A stretch of 64,000 nt of DNA, taken from Eucommia ulmoides (Eukaryota; Streptophyta; Magnoliopsida; Garryales; Eucommiaceae). The stretch's first letter is position 1, and each line of letters begins with the position of its first letter. The position numbers and the translations under genes were made by a program. The stretch spans positions 18,054,880 to 18,118,879 of the forward strand of contig CM028336.1 of NCBI GenBank assembly GCA_016647705.1, written 5' to 3'. Under the pieces are notes generated by a model. That model was not told the origin of the DNA. It searched no databases and saw only the letters and a program-made list of their open reading frames with translations. Positions 12,743 through 24,491 of this stretch are shown piece after piece.

Positions 12743-13073
12743 TATAAACAAACTAAGGAGGATACTACCTTGCTATAGCCGGGAAAAGGAGATTGACTCT
12801 TACCCTTCCTGGGTGGACGGAGACGGGAATGGATGAGCATTGTCGCGCAGGAGAGCACCGAGATGGGGAGTGGTTACCCATCCCAGCGATGACTTGCTAG
12901 CCACCTTGGAGAGATCTGAATTCTTTGGGGGCAATTGGTGCATTTGGAGACGTCTCCCTTCTTGGTACATCCTTCATACTTAGTCTTTTCCATGATTTAG
13001 ACCCAACAAGAAGTTACGGACGTGTGGCGGTCTTTAATTAGTTGTGTTGGAGTGACAATTTTTACACTCATCA

Positions 13074-13262
13074 GGGCCGATTATTGATTGCATAAATAAT
13101 AACCATACTAATATTAAAACAATGTCTATCATTTAGTTAAACAATAATCTTCCTTTAGGCCAGTTATGGTTCGCATAAATAACATACACCAATGCTTATT
13201 ATTCAGCCAAACAATAGTTTTCCTTTGGGCCGGCTATTGTACGCATAAATAACAAACATCAA
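13074..13262. repeat. Tandem repeat in the Copia leader, about 2.5 copies of 70-85 bp
   Basis: The wording GGCC-GTTAT-GCATAAATAA followed by AAACAATA-TTCCTTTGG recurs at about 13075, 13158 and 13228. Confidence 0.75.
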
Positions 13263-13910
13263 CATTTTAATATCCCAAAATAAAATAAATTACACAACAG
13301 AGATTACTTTGATAACATATTATTTCATTTTAATTTATTTCAAGATATTAGATTTTATTAGTAGACAGTCCTAATGGTCCGTTGATGGAATGTCGTACAA
13401 CAAGTTTAAGTTTTTAACGTTGGGCATCCAATCAGTCGACTGGTCCTGAAAATTCGATTGACCAAATTGGACAGAGACCAATTACCTCCATTTTGAAGCA
13501 GACGATCGACTGACCCATATGGTTCGGTCGACCGAATCAGTTAGACCCAAAAAATTTGGGGGTTCTGTGGCAATCGGTCGACCTATTTGTGAAAATCGGT
13601 TTACCAATTCAGTCAGATCCAAATTTGGATTAGTTTCTGCACAAATAGGTTAACCGATTTGGTCATATCTGGATCCGATCTGAATTCTCTACAGTGAAAA
13701 ACACCCAAAAAATTTCAAAAAATAGGATTTTTCTTTCCTTAGATCTGTAACAAATCCGTAGTTTTTTAGCAAAAATAAAATCAAACCACATAAAATCTTA
13801 ATGTTTTCTCCCACGATTCCACAGATAATCAAACTTTAATAAAGAAAACACAAACCCTAAAACTCTACGAACTTAAAAAACTTAAGAACCCTAATGATTC
13901 ATATGAAGTA

Positions 13911-13923
13911 GGCTCTGATACCA
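13911..13923 (-). other. Primer-binding site (initiator tRNA-Met)
   Basis: The minus strand reads TGGTATCAGAGCC, the standard Copia PBS. Confidence 0.9.
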
Positions 13924-13926
13924 TTT

Positions 13927-14433
13927 TGGTGGGATTTAATCCCTATAAATCTGAATCTATAACACCTACATCAACATGTCAAATCATCACGAATTCTATA
14001 AACACGTAAATCGCGTACCTGGATCCATTACGATTGATTGACTCCCGATGCGGAAATCCTGAGACGATCGATCACAAATAGGCCGCAAATCAAGGTGGGT
14101 ATGTGATCTTCCTTAACCAAATCGCCTTAGTTCCTCAATGGGACTTTCGTTTCTCTTCCAGATGGGAAGAAGGGAAGCCGTATATTAATTTGGTGTCTTG
14201 GAGACCATAACCCTAACTTTTATATATATAGGGTTTCCATAATCTCCTAATCACCCCCATAATTCCTAGTTTCTACACATTCAGTCCACATTATTTTGAA
14301 TAGTCCACGTGCTTATCTAAATTAATTAGATTATTTAATTTCAGTTTATTAAATTTAAATAGCTAATATAATTAAATTAATAATATGTTGTCCTAATCAA
14401 TGTGAAATTTCCTAATAGTAAGGACTCCAACCA
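13927..14433 (-). repeat. Copia 5' LTR
   Basis: A 507-bp segment with near-inverted ends TGGTGGG and CCAACCA, located directly beside the tRNA-Met PBS. It has a TATATATATA-type TATA region near 14221-14230. Its partner LTR is outside the window. Confidence 0.65.
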
Positions 14434-16309
14434 TCAGTTTATCCCTCTTGTTTAATGTTCCTTTTTTGACTCCAACTATCTACTTATCCCAAAAGTTAAT
14501 GTTCCATTTTTTTATTTTTGTTAATTTACTCCTTCAGATTTCGTGAATTTTAGAGTAAATTTCAAAATTAGCCAAATTCTGTGGACTTTTTTGGCTGAAA
14601 CGTAAGGGATTTAAGTAGAGTTGTCTCGAATTATTTACTCCCATTTCACAACAGAATCCATTTAACACAACCCAACAGAATCCATTTATCACACATGAGT
14701 CTTCCATTTATTGCTCAGATTCTACCCAACAGAACTCATTTAACACACGAGTCTTTTGTTTATTGCTCCTATGCTTCTCTTCAGCTTTATCCGGCGATAA
14801 TGCTAGAATTTCATCAATAATTTCAACTCTTGAATTTTTGCCTGTAAAATTTAGGATAAATAATTGGGATACCGGGATAGTATCAATCAAATATCTTCCG
14901 GCGTGAGAATAAGTAAATCAGAAATTATGTATTTTGACCTATAAATTATTGTATTTATAGAGTAGAACTTACTTGACGTTGTTTATTCTCATAAACTCTT
15001 AACTGATTAACGTCTTTTAGATATACTCAATCTTCAACGTCTAGATCAATTATTTGAGTAGTTGAGCCTTATTTAATCATTTTAGATCTCTCATGGATTG
15101 CTTCAACAGAAGTCCACGTGAAACTCTTTTTATTGGCGAAGATGGACTTACTAACTTGAGTTCATCACATTGCATTTTCTGAAATGGTTATAGACTCGCT
15201 CAACTAAAGTTCATAATTGTTCACTTATTAAATGCTCGGCGTGGTTCGTCAAAAAATCACTCACATCAGTGGGCTTTAAGGATTATTCGCTATTTTAAAT
15301 TCAATGCTATTTTAATAATTGTATGCGTAGAAAAAGAAAAAAAACATTTTTATTCAATTCAGGAAGAAAAGTAGTTTCTTTGCTTGTCATAACTTGCATT
15401 AATTTTTTTAGCTTGGGATAAGTGTGCCTGGTTATGCTAATGGTGCAATTAATGCCTTAAACAAACGTCTTGGCTTATGCTACCTGTACATCATAAAAGC
15501 ACCAATATTTAAACCACATACAACCGTCGTCACATGGACCCAATTAATTGCTTAGATGGTGAAGTAAATTGTGCATCTCGTACACGAGAACCTTGTTCTA
15601 TTTTATGATAAGATGTGTTTAAACTAATTTATACGTATTTTGACTAATCACCTCTTAGGACAATAGCAAGGACGCAATTCCCCATATCGATGCAGTGCAT
15701 TCAGGATTAAATTCAAAATTTAATTTGTGAAGTGCTCACCAAGAGAGTCGAACCCTATATAACACAAAAATGAGACATCTCCACTTGCCAACCGGATTAA
15801 TACTTCTTCAATTAGTATACCGGATATGAACAACACTTTTTCACACCATCTTGTTATGGGAAAGCCAATTATTATTGGGGATAAACTCTTTTGAGGTTTT
15901 TCCCCCTCTTATGTATGAGGGGAAAATCTTTTATCATCAATTAGGGCAATTGCAAATTCACTATCGGAATTACCGGGTTTGTAAAACCGCTATCAAAAAT
16001 AGCATTTTCAAGGGTGAAGTCTTGCCTAGATATGTTTTCTAGTAATGAAGGCACCACGTGTAAAAGCATTTTCTGAGATAGCGCTTTTTGTTGCCTTGAA
16101 ACACTATTTCTAATAGCATTTTCTTTGCTTGCACCGATAAATGAAATGACCTTCGTATTATGTAAAAGTGTCATTTGTAATAGCGTTTTGAATAATGAAA
16201 ATGGTAATTTGAACAACGCTTTCATTTTAAAAAATGTTAGCTTCATAGGATGGTTTGTGAAACATGTAAAATTAATATAATATATTATTTTGAAACATGC
16301 AAATTTATA
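14434..16309. other. Unassigned AT-rich region
   Basis: No gene or element end can be supported. It contains a local duplication of CCCAACAGAA-CATTTA-CACACGAGTCTT wording at 14660-14770. A stretch at 15950-16250 repeats AATAGCATTTTC / ATAGCGTTTT motifs. Short ORFs here look random. Confidence 0.5.
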
Positions 16310-16329
16310 TATATATATATATATATATA

Positions 16330-18449
16330 TGTTGATCTTAAGATTTTGATGAACAATTAAGTATTGATATTTTGGTGGAACTAACGGTTTGTTAAGTGTT
16401 TCAGTTAATTAAGTTCTAGTGATGAAGATGCAATGACAAATTATAAATGGATGCTAAATGATAATGTCAAAAATAATGAAGAATTAAGAGCTTGAAAAAA
16501 TTAGGAAAAATAACTTAGGTGAATTTGAACTCTTAATATCCCAATTAGGAACACACACGACACTAAAAGTTTTTATTATTTATGTGTGTTTTGAAAAGAT
16601 GAAATTATTTGCTCCTATGTGTATTTGGAAAACAATATTTATAATTGACTAAAATGGAATTTAAGAAGTTAGTGGAACTCATTTAGAAAAGAAAATAGTT
16701 AAAGGGGTAAAAACGTAAATAAGAATGAGTTAAAAACGAGTTTAGAAAAGAGATCCAGCATGCATAATTCGACTGGTAAGTCAACTGGACAAAACAATAT
16801 GAACTCTCTGTATTTAGTAGTTGACAGGTAGGTCGACCAGTGAAGAGAAGGCGAACTCTCTGAATCTCCAAGTCAACAGATAGGTTGACCGATGAACACA
16901 GCAACTTTGGTTTGGCTAAATCCTAAATCTCGCAGTCGACTGACCGGTCGACTGAGAGCGCTGCTTCAGGATAATGAGGATTCCAAATTCATATCTAAAA
17001 GTAGCCATTTTTTGTTGGAATTTGTGAGAGATTTAAGGGATCTTATGATATTTAAGATATGTTTCATCTATTATTTAAATCCTATTAATTTAGTTCATTA
17101 AGCTTTAAAATTTCTCAATTTAGTACATATAATTGTTTCTATTCTATTTAATTGAGATTGAGAAATATTTGGGGGACTTAATTGAAAGTTTCAAAAGCTA
17201 TAATTAAGTAAATTAAATCAAAATGAAGTCATAATGATATAAGGGGTCTAAGAGAGTAATTAAGTGTCATGACATATGAAAACTAGCCGTTAGAGAGCTG
17301 ATTTATATCCCATATATATAGAACCTGCGTTTTTTCCATATCATAAAAAGAGAGATTAAGAGATCAAGAGATCATATTAAGCTTTTTTAAGAGATATCAT
17401 ACTGAGTTTTTGTGAGAGCTATTCTAAGAGATAATCTTGATAATCATTGGTTGTTAATCATTGCTGCTATCGGATCTAAAGTAACTACGCTTTAATTATT
17501 TTTTTTGGTGGATTCCGGGTGAGATCTTTCCAATTACTTTTTATATTGTATTACTTTTTTAATTTTTGAAAATTGATCTTTAGAAATTGTTTTTTATTTT
17601 TATTGAAGAAAATATTTTATAAACAATTTCTTGAATCAGATTACGTGCTAAATTACATGCTACCCATCTTTTATTAAAAATCAGATTTTGACTATATCAC
17701 ATTTTCTATCACTAGTTTTGGGATGTTAATTGAGTTTTAATTTATCTGGGGTGGTAGAAACTCCGAGTGAGAAAAATTACTTGTCAATTTTTATTGGTAA
17801 GTTGAGTAACGGATTAAATATGGTTGGATGTATTTAATTAAATGGTAACTGGTTTTAGTCTCTTCCTGTAAAGAGATTGAGTTAGTAATTTTTCCTAGAT
17901 AAAATTGATTTGTGTGAATTTTGTAATGGTTCAATCCTTACCGGGTAAAAGGATATTTGAGATTTTGGTGAGGTTTTGATTCTTGAGCCTTAGGTATAAA
18001 AAGAATTAGGTTGTGATTCTCCCTGTAATAAAATTAGGTTATTCTTGAACTTGTAAAAAGTAGAGGTTATTCCTAAGTCTGAGAAAATTTTTTTGTAAAG
18101 GTTGATTCTAAGCCTGTGAAAAGAATCATTGTGATGGTTTAGTTCCTACCTGTAAAGGAATCTTGAATTTAGTGGATGCGAATCTCCGTGGAGCTCGGAG
18201 GACTGGATTAGCCAAGTGTAGCTTAGTGAACCAAGATATATCGGTGTATACTGTATTGTTTATTTTCTTTATTTTATCTTGTGTTGTTTGGGTGTGCACC
18301 TAGAACTTATTACAATTATTCGCTGCTATAAAAATAATAATTAATTTTAGGATAAAATTAATTGTTTGATTTTTGAAGTGTTATTTTTTTCCTGATAATT
18401 TTTTAACAACCAATTCACCCTCTCTCTTAAGTATTTCACTGGGCCAACA
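16330..18449 (+). repeat. Left LTR of the Sirevirus-like element
   Basis: It starts TGTTGATCTTAAGATTTTGA and ends ACTGGGCCAACA beside the PBS. GTCGAC-type motifs lie at about 16768-16955. Tracts of the form CCTGTAAA-AGAAT-GG recur at 17870-18150. Confidence 0.85.
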
Positions 18450-18451
18450 AT

Positions 18452-18463
18452 TGGCATCAAAGC
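18452..18463 (+). other. Primer-binding-site region of the Sirevirus-like element
   Basis: TGGCATCAAAGC two bases after the LTR end resembles the tRNA-Met PBS TGGTATCAGAGC. Confidence 0.7.
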
Positions 18464-18816
18464 TAGTTTTAGCTTGATTAGGCTTAACATCCTAACTAAA
18501 TCGGTCACATGTACACACCATGAATAATGTGTTTTGTGTATCCTATTTTGATAGTGGTAAATGTGTATATTATAATGTGATCTATGATTCTTATGATTCA
18601 TATGGTAGTGATGGAGATGATGATAATGAAAATATCCATATTGTCATGAAAAAATAACTTTCCTTCATACTATGTTTTGCTAAAGAGAGCTTGAGTTTAA
18701 AAAGAAAAAATGATTCTTTTGAAAATGGAGAAAAAAGTGTTTGAAAATCTAAAATACATTTGGATGAATATTGTGATTCAAAAGAGTTTTCGGACGTTAT
18801 TTTTTAAATTAATAAT

Positions 18817-19307
18817 TTGCTCTCTAAAGTGAATTCTCTTGAAAATGAAAATAGAGTTTTAAAAAATAATTTTGACATGATTTCCAAGCAAAAGTCAGCT
18901 CTTGTTTCTAAAATCGATTTACTTAAGAAAATTTTTGAAAAATCAAATCCGACCCTAAGTCTATTTCGAGAGATTCTAAAAATGATTTTTCTGGGTAAAG
19001 TAGATATATTTCATCGTCTCATCCTTCATCACAAGCCAGTGATAATTATGTGGCTATTGTTAGAAATTATTCTTATTTTATATCTCGTGCTTTCTATGAT
19101 AAATTGGATTTGAGATGTTATTATTGTAATAGGGTTGGGCATTTTAAAGTACCATGTCCGTTTCGGAACCATCAGTTTATGTCTAACAAGGACGGATCCA
19201 AAATGAAATGGATACCGAAGATAACTATTGAAATGTTTTGTGTAAAATTACATAATGTCAAAAGTAGACCTAAAGTAGCAAACAAAGAAGTTATATCAAA
19301 GCCATGA
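18817..19307 (+). pseudogene. Gag remnant of the Sirevirus-like element
   Basis: A coiled-coil stretch (NSLENENRVLKNNF, KSALVSKIDLLKK) is followed by a CCHC zinc knuckle (CYYCNRVGHFKVPC) and a KMKWIPK tail. That order is known from Sirevirus-type Copia gag. The knuckle binds element RNA. Decayed. Confidence 0.75.
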
Positions 19308-20452
19308 CAGGAAGTCACTAAGGATCCACAAGAGACTCATACAAAGCAAAAAGATGCACCAAAGACAATATGTGAAGTTGCAAAGAAGCCACAAGAGAAA
19401 TGTGTAAAGAAAAAAGTTGTACAAAATCCAAGATGGGAAGCCACAAGCGATAAGTGCAAAAGGAATCATCAATGAATTACATGACGAAAATCAAAGGAAG
19501 AGAGGATATGAACAAGCCAAGATGAATTGCGCATCCAAATAAATTATGAGCTCAAATGAGGAAAAAAATAAAGTTGCCCCTAAGGATATAAAAGGTACCC
19601 CTAACCCTCCGCATTTTAAATTTGTTAAAGAGAGAGAGTCCCGACTTACCAAATAGGTAAGTTGGTAATTGTTCCTAAGATCTATTCTAAATGAGTCGTT
19701 CTCCTGTTGTCATGGAAATATTCTATGGTGATTATGACAATCACATTTAGTTAAGGAGTATTAACATGTTTTTATGTGCTTATTTCAAGTAATGATCATG
19801 TGTTAATTTTAAAACATGTTATGTGATTTAGAGGATTAATCGAGTATTTGTGATCTTATTAATTAATGCTAATTATTTGTTGCATATGTTTTTTAGTAGG
19901 ATTATTTGTATAATGTGCTATTATTTATACTATTTACTTTTATATAAATGAGTTGAATTGAGCAAAGTTTTTTTATTAATCTTGATATATTAAAATGCAT
20001 GTTATTTGAGGTGAATTAAATGATTATTATTGTGTAAGAGATTGAGCATGTTATGAGATAAAATCTTTAATATGCATGTTATTGATTGAGATATGATTCA
20101 TATTTTTTAGCGTTAATGATTATTGTTGAAAAATAGAGCATAATTTTTTTAAGCATGCATTATACTGATAGCTTCATAAACTATCATTAAGAGATGTTTC
20201 ATGTCTTAGTGCTTCAAAAATTATATTTTTCTCCTTAAAATGAATTAATTTGTTTACACTTATATAGTGGGAGACTGCATAATTAAGAATAATGCTTTTG
20301 GTATGAATTTTGATGAATTGAGTAGACTTGATATTTATCTATAAAACTAATCCACATAGTCTTGATATTTTGTGCTTAAAAGTTAATTTGTTAAAATGAG
20401 TTTTGATTTTAAAGTTGAATTTATAAATTAATTCAATGTGCTTTTAAAAGAT

Positions 20453-20454
<2 letters not shown>

Positions 20455-20502
<48 letters not shown>
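20455..20502. repeat. TA microsatellite in the Sirevirus-like interior
   Basis: An uninterrupted (AT)n run of about 48 bp. Confidence 0.95.
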
Positions 20503-20504
<2 letters not shown>

Positions 20505-20806
20505 ATATTTAATTCTTTAGGTTTATTCTTTCAAGTATATTATATGATTGCCTAAAGTAATGCTTATTTGTGTTTTCCCCTCCCTAAATTTTATTTTTGA
20601 AGATGACAAAGGGGGATAATTAGTTGATATTTTTTTAAGGGGGAGTTTATTTTTAAATTTGTGCTTTATTGATTATGTTTTATAATATCTTCATTATTAT
20701 GTTTCAATGAGTTATAAAACCCGTCCTCAGATTTAAGGGAATGTGGTTATATTATTGTTTTGAAGAAAATATCAAAGTTAATTGTCATCATCAAAAAGGG
20801 GAAGAT

Positions 20807-22913
20807 TGTTGATCCTAAGATTTTCATGAACAATTAAGTGTTGAGATTTTGGTGAAACTAATGGTTTGTTAAGTGTTTCAGTTTCAGTTAATTAAGTTCC
20901 AGTGATGAAGATGCAATGACAAAATATGAATGGATGTTAAATGATGATGTCAAAGATGATGAAGAATTAAGAGTTTGAAGAAATTAGGAAAAATAATTCT
21001 GGTGAATTTCAACTCTTAATATTCCAATTAGAAACACACACGGTACAAAAAGTTTTTATTATTTATGTGTGTTTTGATAAAATGAAATTATTTGCTCCTA
21101 TGTGTATTTGGAAAAAATATATTTATAATTGATTAAAATAGAATTTAAGAAGTTAGTGGAGCTTATTTAGAAAAGAAAATAGTTAAAGGGGCGAAAATAT
21201 AAATAAGAATGAGTTAAAAATGAGTTTAGAAAAGATATCCAACATGCATAAGTCGACTGGTAAGTCGACCGGACAAAACAGTATGAACTCTGTGTATTTA
21301 GCAGTCAACAAGTAGGTCGACCAGTGAAGAGAAAGCGAACTCTCTGAATCTCCAAGTCGACAGATAGGTCGACCGACGAACGCAACAGCTTTGGCTTGGC
21401 TACATCCGAAATCTAGTAGTCAACTGACCGGTCGATTGAGGATGCTATTTCAGGATAATGAGAATTCCGAATTCATATCTAAAAGTAGTCGTTTTTTGTT
21501 AAGATTTGTGAGAGATTTAAGAGATCTTATGATATTTAAGATATGTTTCATATATTATTTAAATCCTATTAATTTGGTTAATTAAGTTTTAATATTTCTC
21601 AATTTGTACATATAATTGTTTATATTCTATTTAATTGAGATTGAGAAATATTTGGGGGACTTAATTGAAAGTTTTAAAAGTTATAATTAAGTGAATTGAA
21701 CCAAAATGAAGTCATAATGATATAAGGGGTCTAAGAGAGTAATTAAGTGTCATGACATATGAAAACTAACTGTTAGAAAGCTGATTTATATCCCATACAT
21801 ATAGACCTGCTTTTTTTTCATATCATAAAAAGATAGATTAAGAGATCAAGAGATCATATTGAGCTTTTTTAAGAGATATCATACTGAGTTTTTGTGAGAG
21901 TTATTCTAAGAGACAATCATGATAATCATTAGCTGTTAATCATTACTGCTACCAGATTTGAAGTAACTATGCTCTAATTATTTTTTTCAGTGGATTCTAG
22001 ATGAGATTTTTTCAATTACTTTCTATATTGTATTACTTTTTTAATTTTTAAAAATTGATCTTTAGAAATTATTTTTTATTTTTATTGAAGAAAATTTTTA
22101 TAAACAATTTCTTGAATCTGATTACGTAGTAAATTACATGTCACCCATCTTTTGTTAAAAATCAGATTTTGACTATCTCACATTTTCTATCACTAGTTTT
22201 GGGATATTAATTGAGTTTTAATTTATCTGGGGTGGTAAAAACCTCGAGTGAGAAAAATCATTTGTCAATTTTTATTGGTAAGTTGAGTGACGGATTAAAT
22301 ATTGTTGAGTGTATTTAATTAAAAGGTAGCTGGTTTCAGTTTCTTCCTGTAAAAAGATTGAGGTAGTAATTCTTCTTGGATAAAATTGATTTGTGTGAAT
22401 TTTGTAACGATTCAATCCTTACCAGGTAAAATGATATTTGGAGTATTGGTGAGATTTTGATTCTTGAATCTTAGGTATAAAAAAAATTAGGTTGTGATTC
22501 TCCCTATAATAGAATTAGATTATTCTTGAGCCTGTAAAAAGTAAAGGTTATTCCTAAGTCTGAGAAAATAAATTTGTAAATGTTGATTCTGAGCTTGTGA
22601 AAAGAATCATTGTGAAGGTTTGGTTCCTACCTGTAAAGAAATCTTGAATTTAGTGGGTGCGAATCTCCGTGGAGCTCGGATGACTGAATTAACCAAGAGT
22701 AGCTTGGTAAATCAGGATATATCAGTGTGTACTGGATTGTTTATTTCTTTTATTTTATCTTGTATTGTTTGAGTGTGCACCTAGAGCTTATTACACTTAT
22801 CCGCTACTATAAAGATAACAATTAATTTTAAGATAAAATTAATTGTTTAATTTTTGAAGTGTTATTTTTTCTCTAATAATTTTTTTACTACACAATTCAC
22901 CCCCTTTCTTACG

Positions 22914-22920
<7 letters not shown>
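20807..22920 (+). repeat. Right LTR of the Sirevirus-like element
   Basis: It starts TGTTGATCCTAAGATTTTCA and aligns with the left LTR along its whole length. Its last dozen bases run into the TA array. GTCGAC-type motifs lie at 21251-21435. Confidence 0.85.

Positions 22921-22990
<70 letters not shown>
22921..22990. repeat. TA microsatellite at the right edge of the Sirevirus-like element
   Basis: About 35 AT units. A shorter run (16309-16329) borders the left LTR. Confidence 0.97.
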
Positions 22991-22993
<3 letters not shown>

Positions 22994-23625
22994 GAAGCAT
23001 ATAAACATATACTATATTAGTTGTTAAAGTATTGTAACTTTTATTTTACTTGTACATTTTTAAAAAAAAAAAAACAACCCAAAACCATTGAATGACAATT
23101 GTAGTTTTTATTTTTCTAGAGAAAATGGTAGTTTGTATTATGCTTGAAAAAGATAAGAAATGTAGAATGTCAAACATAAAATGTAATCAATTGCTACTTT
23201 GTGATGAATTCGAAAAACTTGACTTTTATTTTTTTTTATATTTAATTTGACAATTTGAATTTGAAAATAAAAATAGATTCGTCATTAATGGTCATCAAAT
23301 TTAAGATTACAAAGAATAACAGTATTTAGATATTGAATCCAAATTCAAAATACTTTTTTTTTCTATTAATAGGAAGCATCTCATGCACCTTTTGCTCAAA
23401 GTTGTTATCGTTATTGCTATAGTTGAAACGATCTAAACCACTATAGGTCCATCGATGTTGGAGAATCGCTTTGATTAATGCTTCTAGATTGCACTCATAT
23501 TTCTTTATCTATTTAATACCATGAAATCGTTCTAAACATGTTTCCATCTGGTCAATTTCACATTGAAGTATTTTAATAATTTCAGGATCATCACATGGTT
23601 GAATCGTGCTTTAGGCACACATTTT
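22991..23625. other. Unassigned region with a possible degraded exon on the minus strand
   Basis: Mostly AT-rich with no element end. On the minus strand, 23375-23612 reads as a mostly open, protein-like stretch (DDPEIIKILQCEIDQMETC, KKYECNLEALIKAI, SGLDRFNYSNN). This is amphipathic and loosely like the coiled-coil part of MIKC*-type MADS proteins. It abuts the Tnt1-like insertion. Not identified. Confidence 0.3.
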
Positions 23626-24226
23626 TGTTGGGTAAATCATTCCCATTTGGGGGTGATTTTTCAACAAAGTGGCCTACCTCCCACCTACCCACTTGAGGCC
23701 AAAAGAAAAAGTTAAAGAAAAGGGAAGAAGACAATAAATGCAGTCCAAAGAAGAAAAAGAAAAGTTGGGCCTGCAATGGATGAATTCGCTGCCTACCTTT
23801 GCTGAAGTTTCCTTTTTTGTTCAGACCGCCAAATCTGCTCAGTTCTCCTCTATAAATAGAGGAGATGAGCAAAGAGGAAATCACAATTCTCTACAGAAAA
23901 ATAGAGTAGAGAGGAAGAGAGAGAAATCCCATTTTGAAAAGATTAGTGAGAGCCAATTTGTGAAGTTTTATCTATAAATTATAGACAATATTTTTGTGTA
24001 TTGTTTGAGTGATCCACCAAAGTGTGAGAATTGTAATCTCATTATTTGTTATAGTAGAAGATTTAAGCAGTTTACGGGTCCCGTGGTTTTTTCCTTCAAT
24101 TGATGAGAGTTTTCTACGCTAAAATTTGCTGTATTATTTCTATTCTATTTTGGTTTAGGAAAACGTATTGGGACTGTGGAAATATCATTTTTTTCACAAA
24201 ATTATCCTATCATCTTTTCCAAAAAA
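23626..24226 (+). repeat. Left LTR of the Tnt1-like element
   Basis: 601 bp beginning TGTTGGGTAAATC. It contains the TATA palindrome at 23845-23864. Its right end is less well preserved than in the partner copy. Confidence 0.9.
23845..23864 (+). promoter_or_regulatory. TATA box inside a palindrome, left LTR
   Basis: CTCCTCTATAAATAGAGGAG consists of two 9-base arms around AA, with the TATA box (CTATAAATAG) at its centre. It is identical in the right LTR at 28659-28678. It is presumably the core promoter of the element. Confidence 0.8.
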
Positions 24227-24227
24227 G

Positions 24228-24239
24228 TGGCATCAGAGC
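24228..24239 (+). other. Primer-binding site of the Tnt1-like element
   Basis: TGGCATCAGAGC, one base from the left LTR, resembles the initiator tRNA-Met complement. Confidence 0.85.
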
Positions 24240-24491
24240 TGGGAGCCCAATAGAGGAGGAGATCATATACGTAGTATACTACACTAGTATATACATATAT
24301 ACGTGCACTGTACATACATACGTACGTATACGATACTATTCATAGTATTTATATGGGACATATACGGTATGTATACGGTACTGTTCATACGATATTATTC
24401 ACACATACGGGTACTATTCACATAGTATTGTATGCGGTACTATTCATCGGTGGCAAAGTACCGGACCTAGTGAAACCTGCTAATTAGTCCT

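Larger units (their letters stand above)
1..13073 (-). mobile_element. Ty3/Gypsy retrotransposon, Tat-type lineage (copy 1), fossil, left end outside window
   Basis: On the minus strand the parts appear in Gypsy order: LTR 9422-13073, PBS-like site 9398-9417, gag about 7776-9314, protease about 7096-7482, RT about 5897-6793, RNase H 5056-5658, integrase about 3383-4770. A long spacer and an antisense extra ORF at 1-474 follow. RT after RNase-H-proximal wording such as FAWSHNELPGIDPS and the antisense ORF beyond integrase are typical of the plant Tat group (Retand/Ogre relatives). The 3' LTR must lie left of position 1. The element is broken, with many breaks spread over its coding regions. 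Two solo LTRs sit inside it. The LTR ends at 13073 next to GGGCC, which would be the target duplication if GGGCC also flanks the unseen end. Confidence 0.85.
9422..13073 (-). repeat. 5' LTR of Tat element 1, interrupted by a 2.66 kb solo LTR
   Basis: The LTR has inverted ends TGATG (9422) and CATCA (ending 13073). Taking out the nested segment 10082-12742 and one target-site copy leaves about 986 bp, a usual length for this group. The PBS adjoins its inner end. The outer end abuts a Copia leader. Confidence 0.8.
13074..14433 (-). mobile_element. Ty1/Copia 5' end (LTR, PBS, leader), cut by Tat element 1
   Basis: On the minus strand an LTR (13927-14433) is followed by TGGTATCAGAGCC (PBS for initiator tRNA-Met, 13911-13923). 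A non-coding leader then runs down to 13074, where Tat element 1 begins. The leader carries GTCGAC motifs (13430-13665) and a 70-85-bp tandem repeat (13074-13262). No gag is left in the window. The rest of the element would lie beyond the inserted Gypsy, left of the window. Confidence 0.75.
16330..22920 (+). mobile_element. Ty1/Copia, Sirevirus-like, gag only (non-autonomous), fossil
   Basis: Two LTRs of about 2.1 kb (16330-18449 and 20807-22920) flank a 2.36 kb interior. A PBS-like site TGGCATCAAAGC (18452-18463) sits after the left LTR, and a purine tract AAAAAGGGGAAGA (about 20793-20805) before the right. Only gag-type coding sequence (18817-19307) is visible; no protease, integrase or RT wording was found. 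A coiled-coil region plus CCHC knuckle in gag and the very long LTRs suggest the Sirevirus branch. The element lies between TA microsatellites on both sides, so it probably landed in a TA array. LTRs differ by roughly 8 % over the first 200 bases by eye, an insertion age of several million years under usual plant rates. It is decayed, and related copies lie at 47811 and 60910. Confidence 0.8.

Noticed and set aside
13911-13923. tRNA-Met-like sequence as a tRNA gene
   Set aside because: Only the 3'-end complement is present, adjoining an LTR. It is a primer-binding site.
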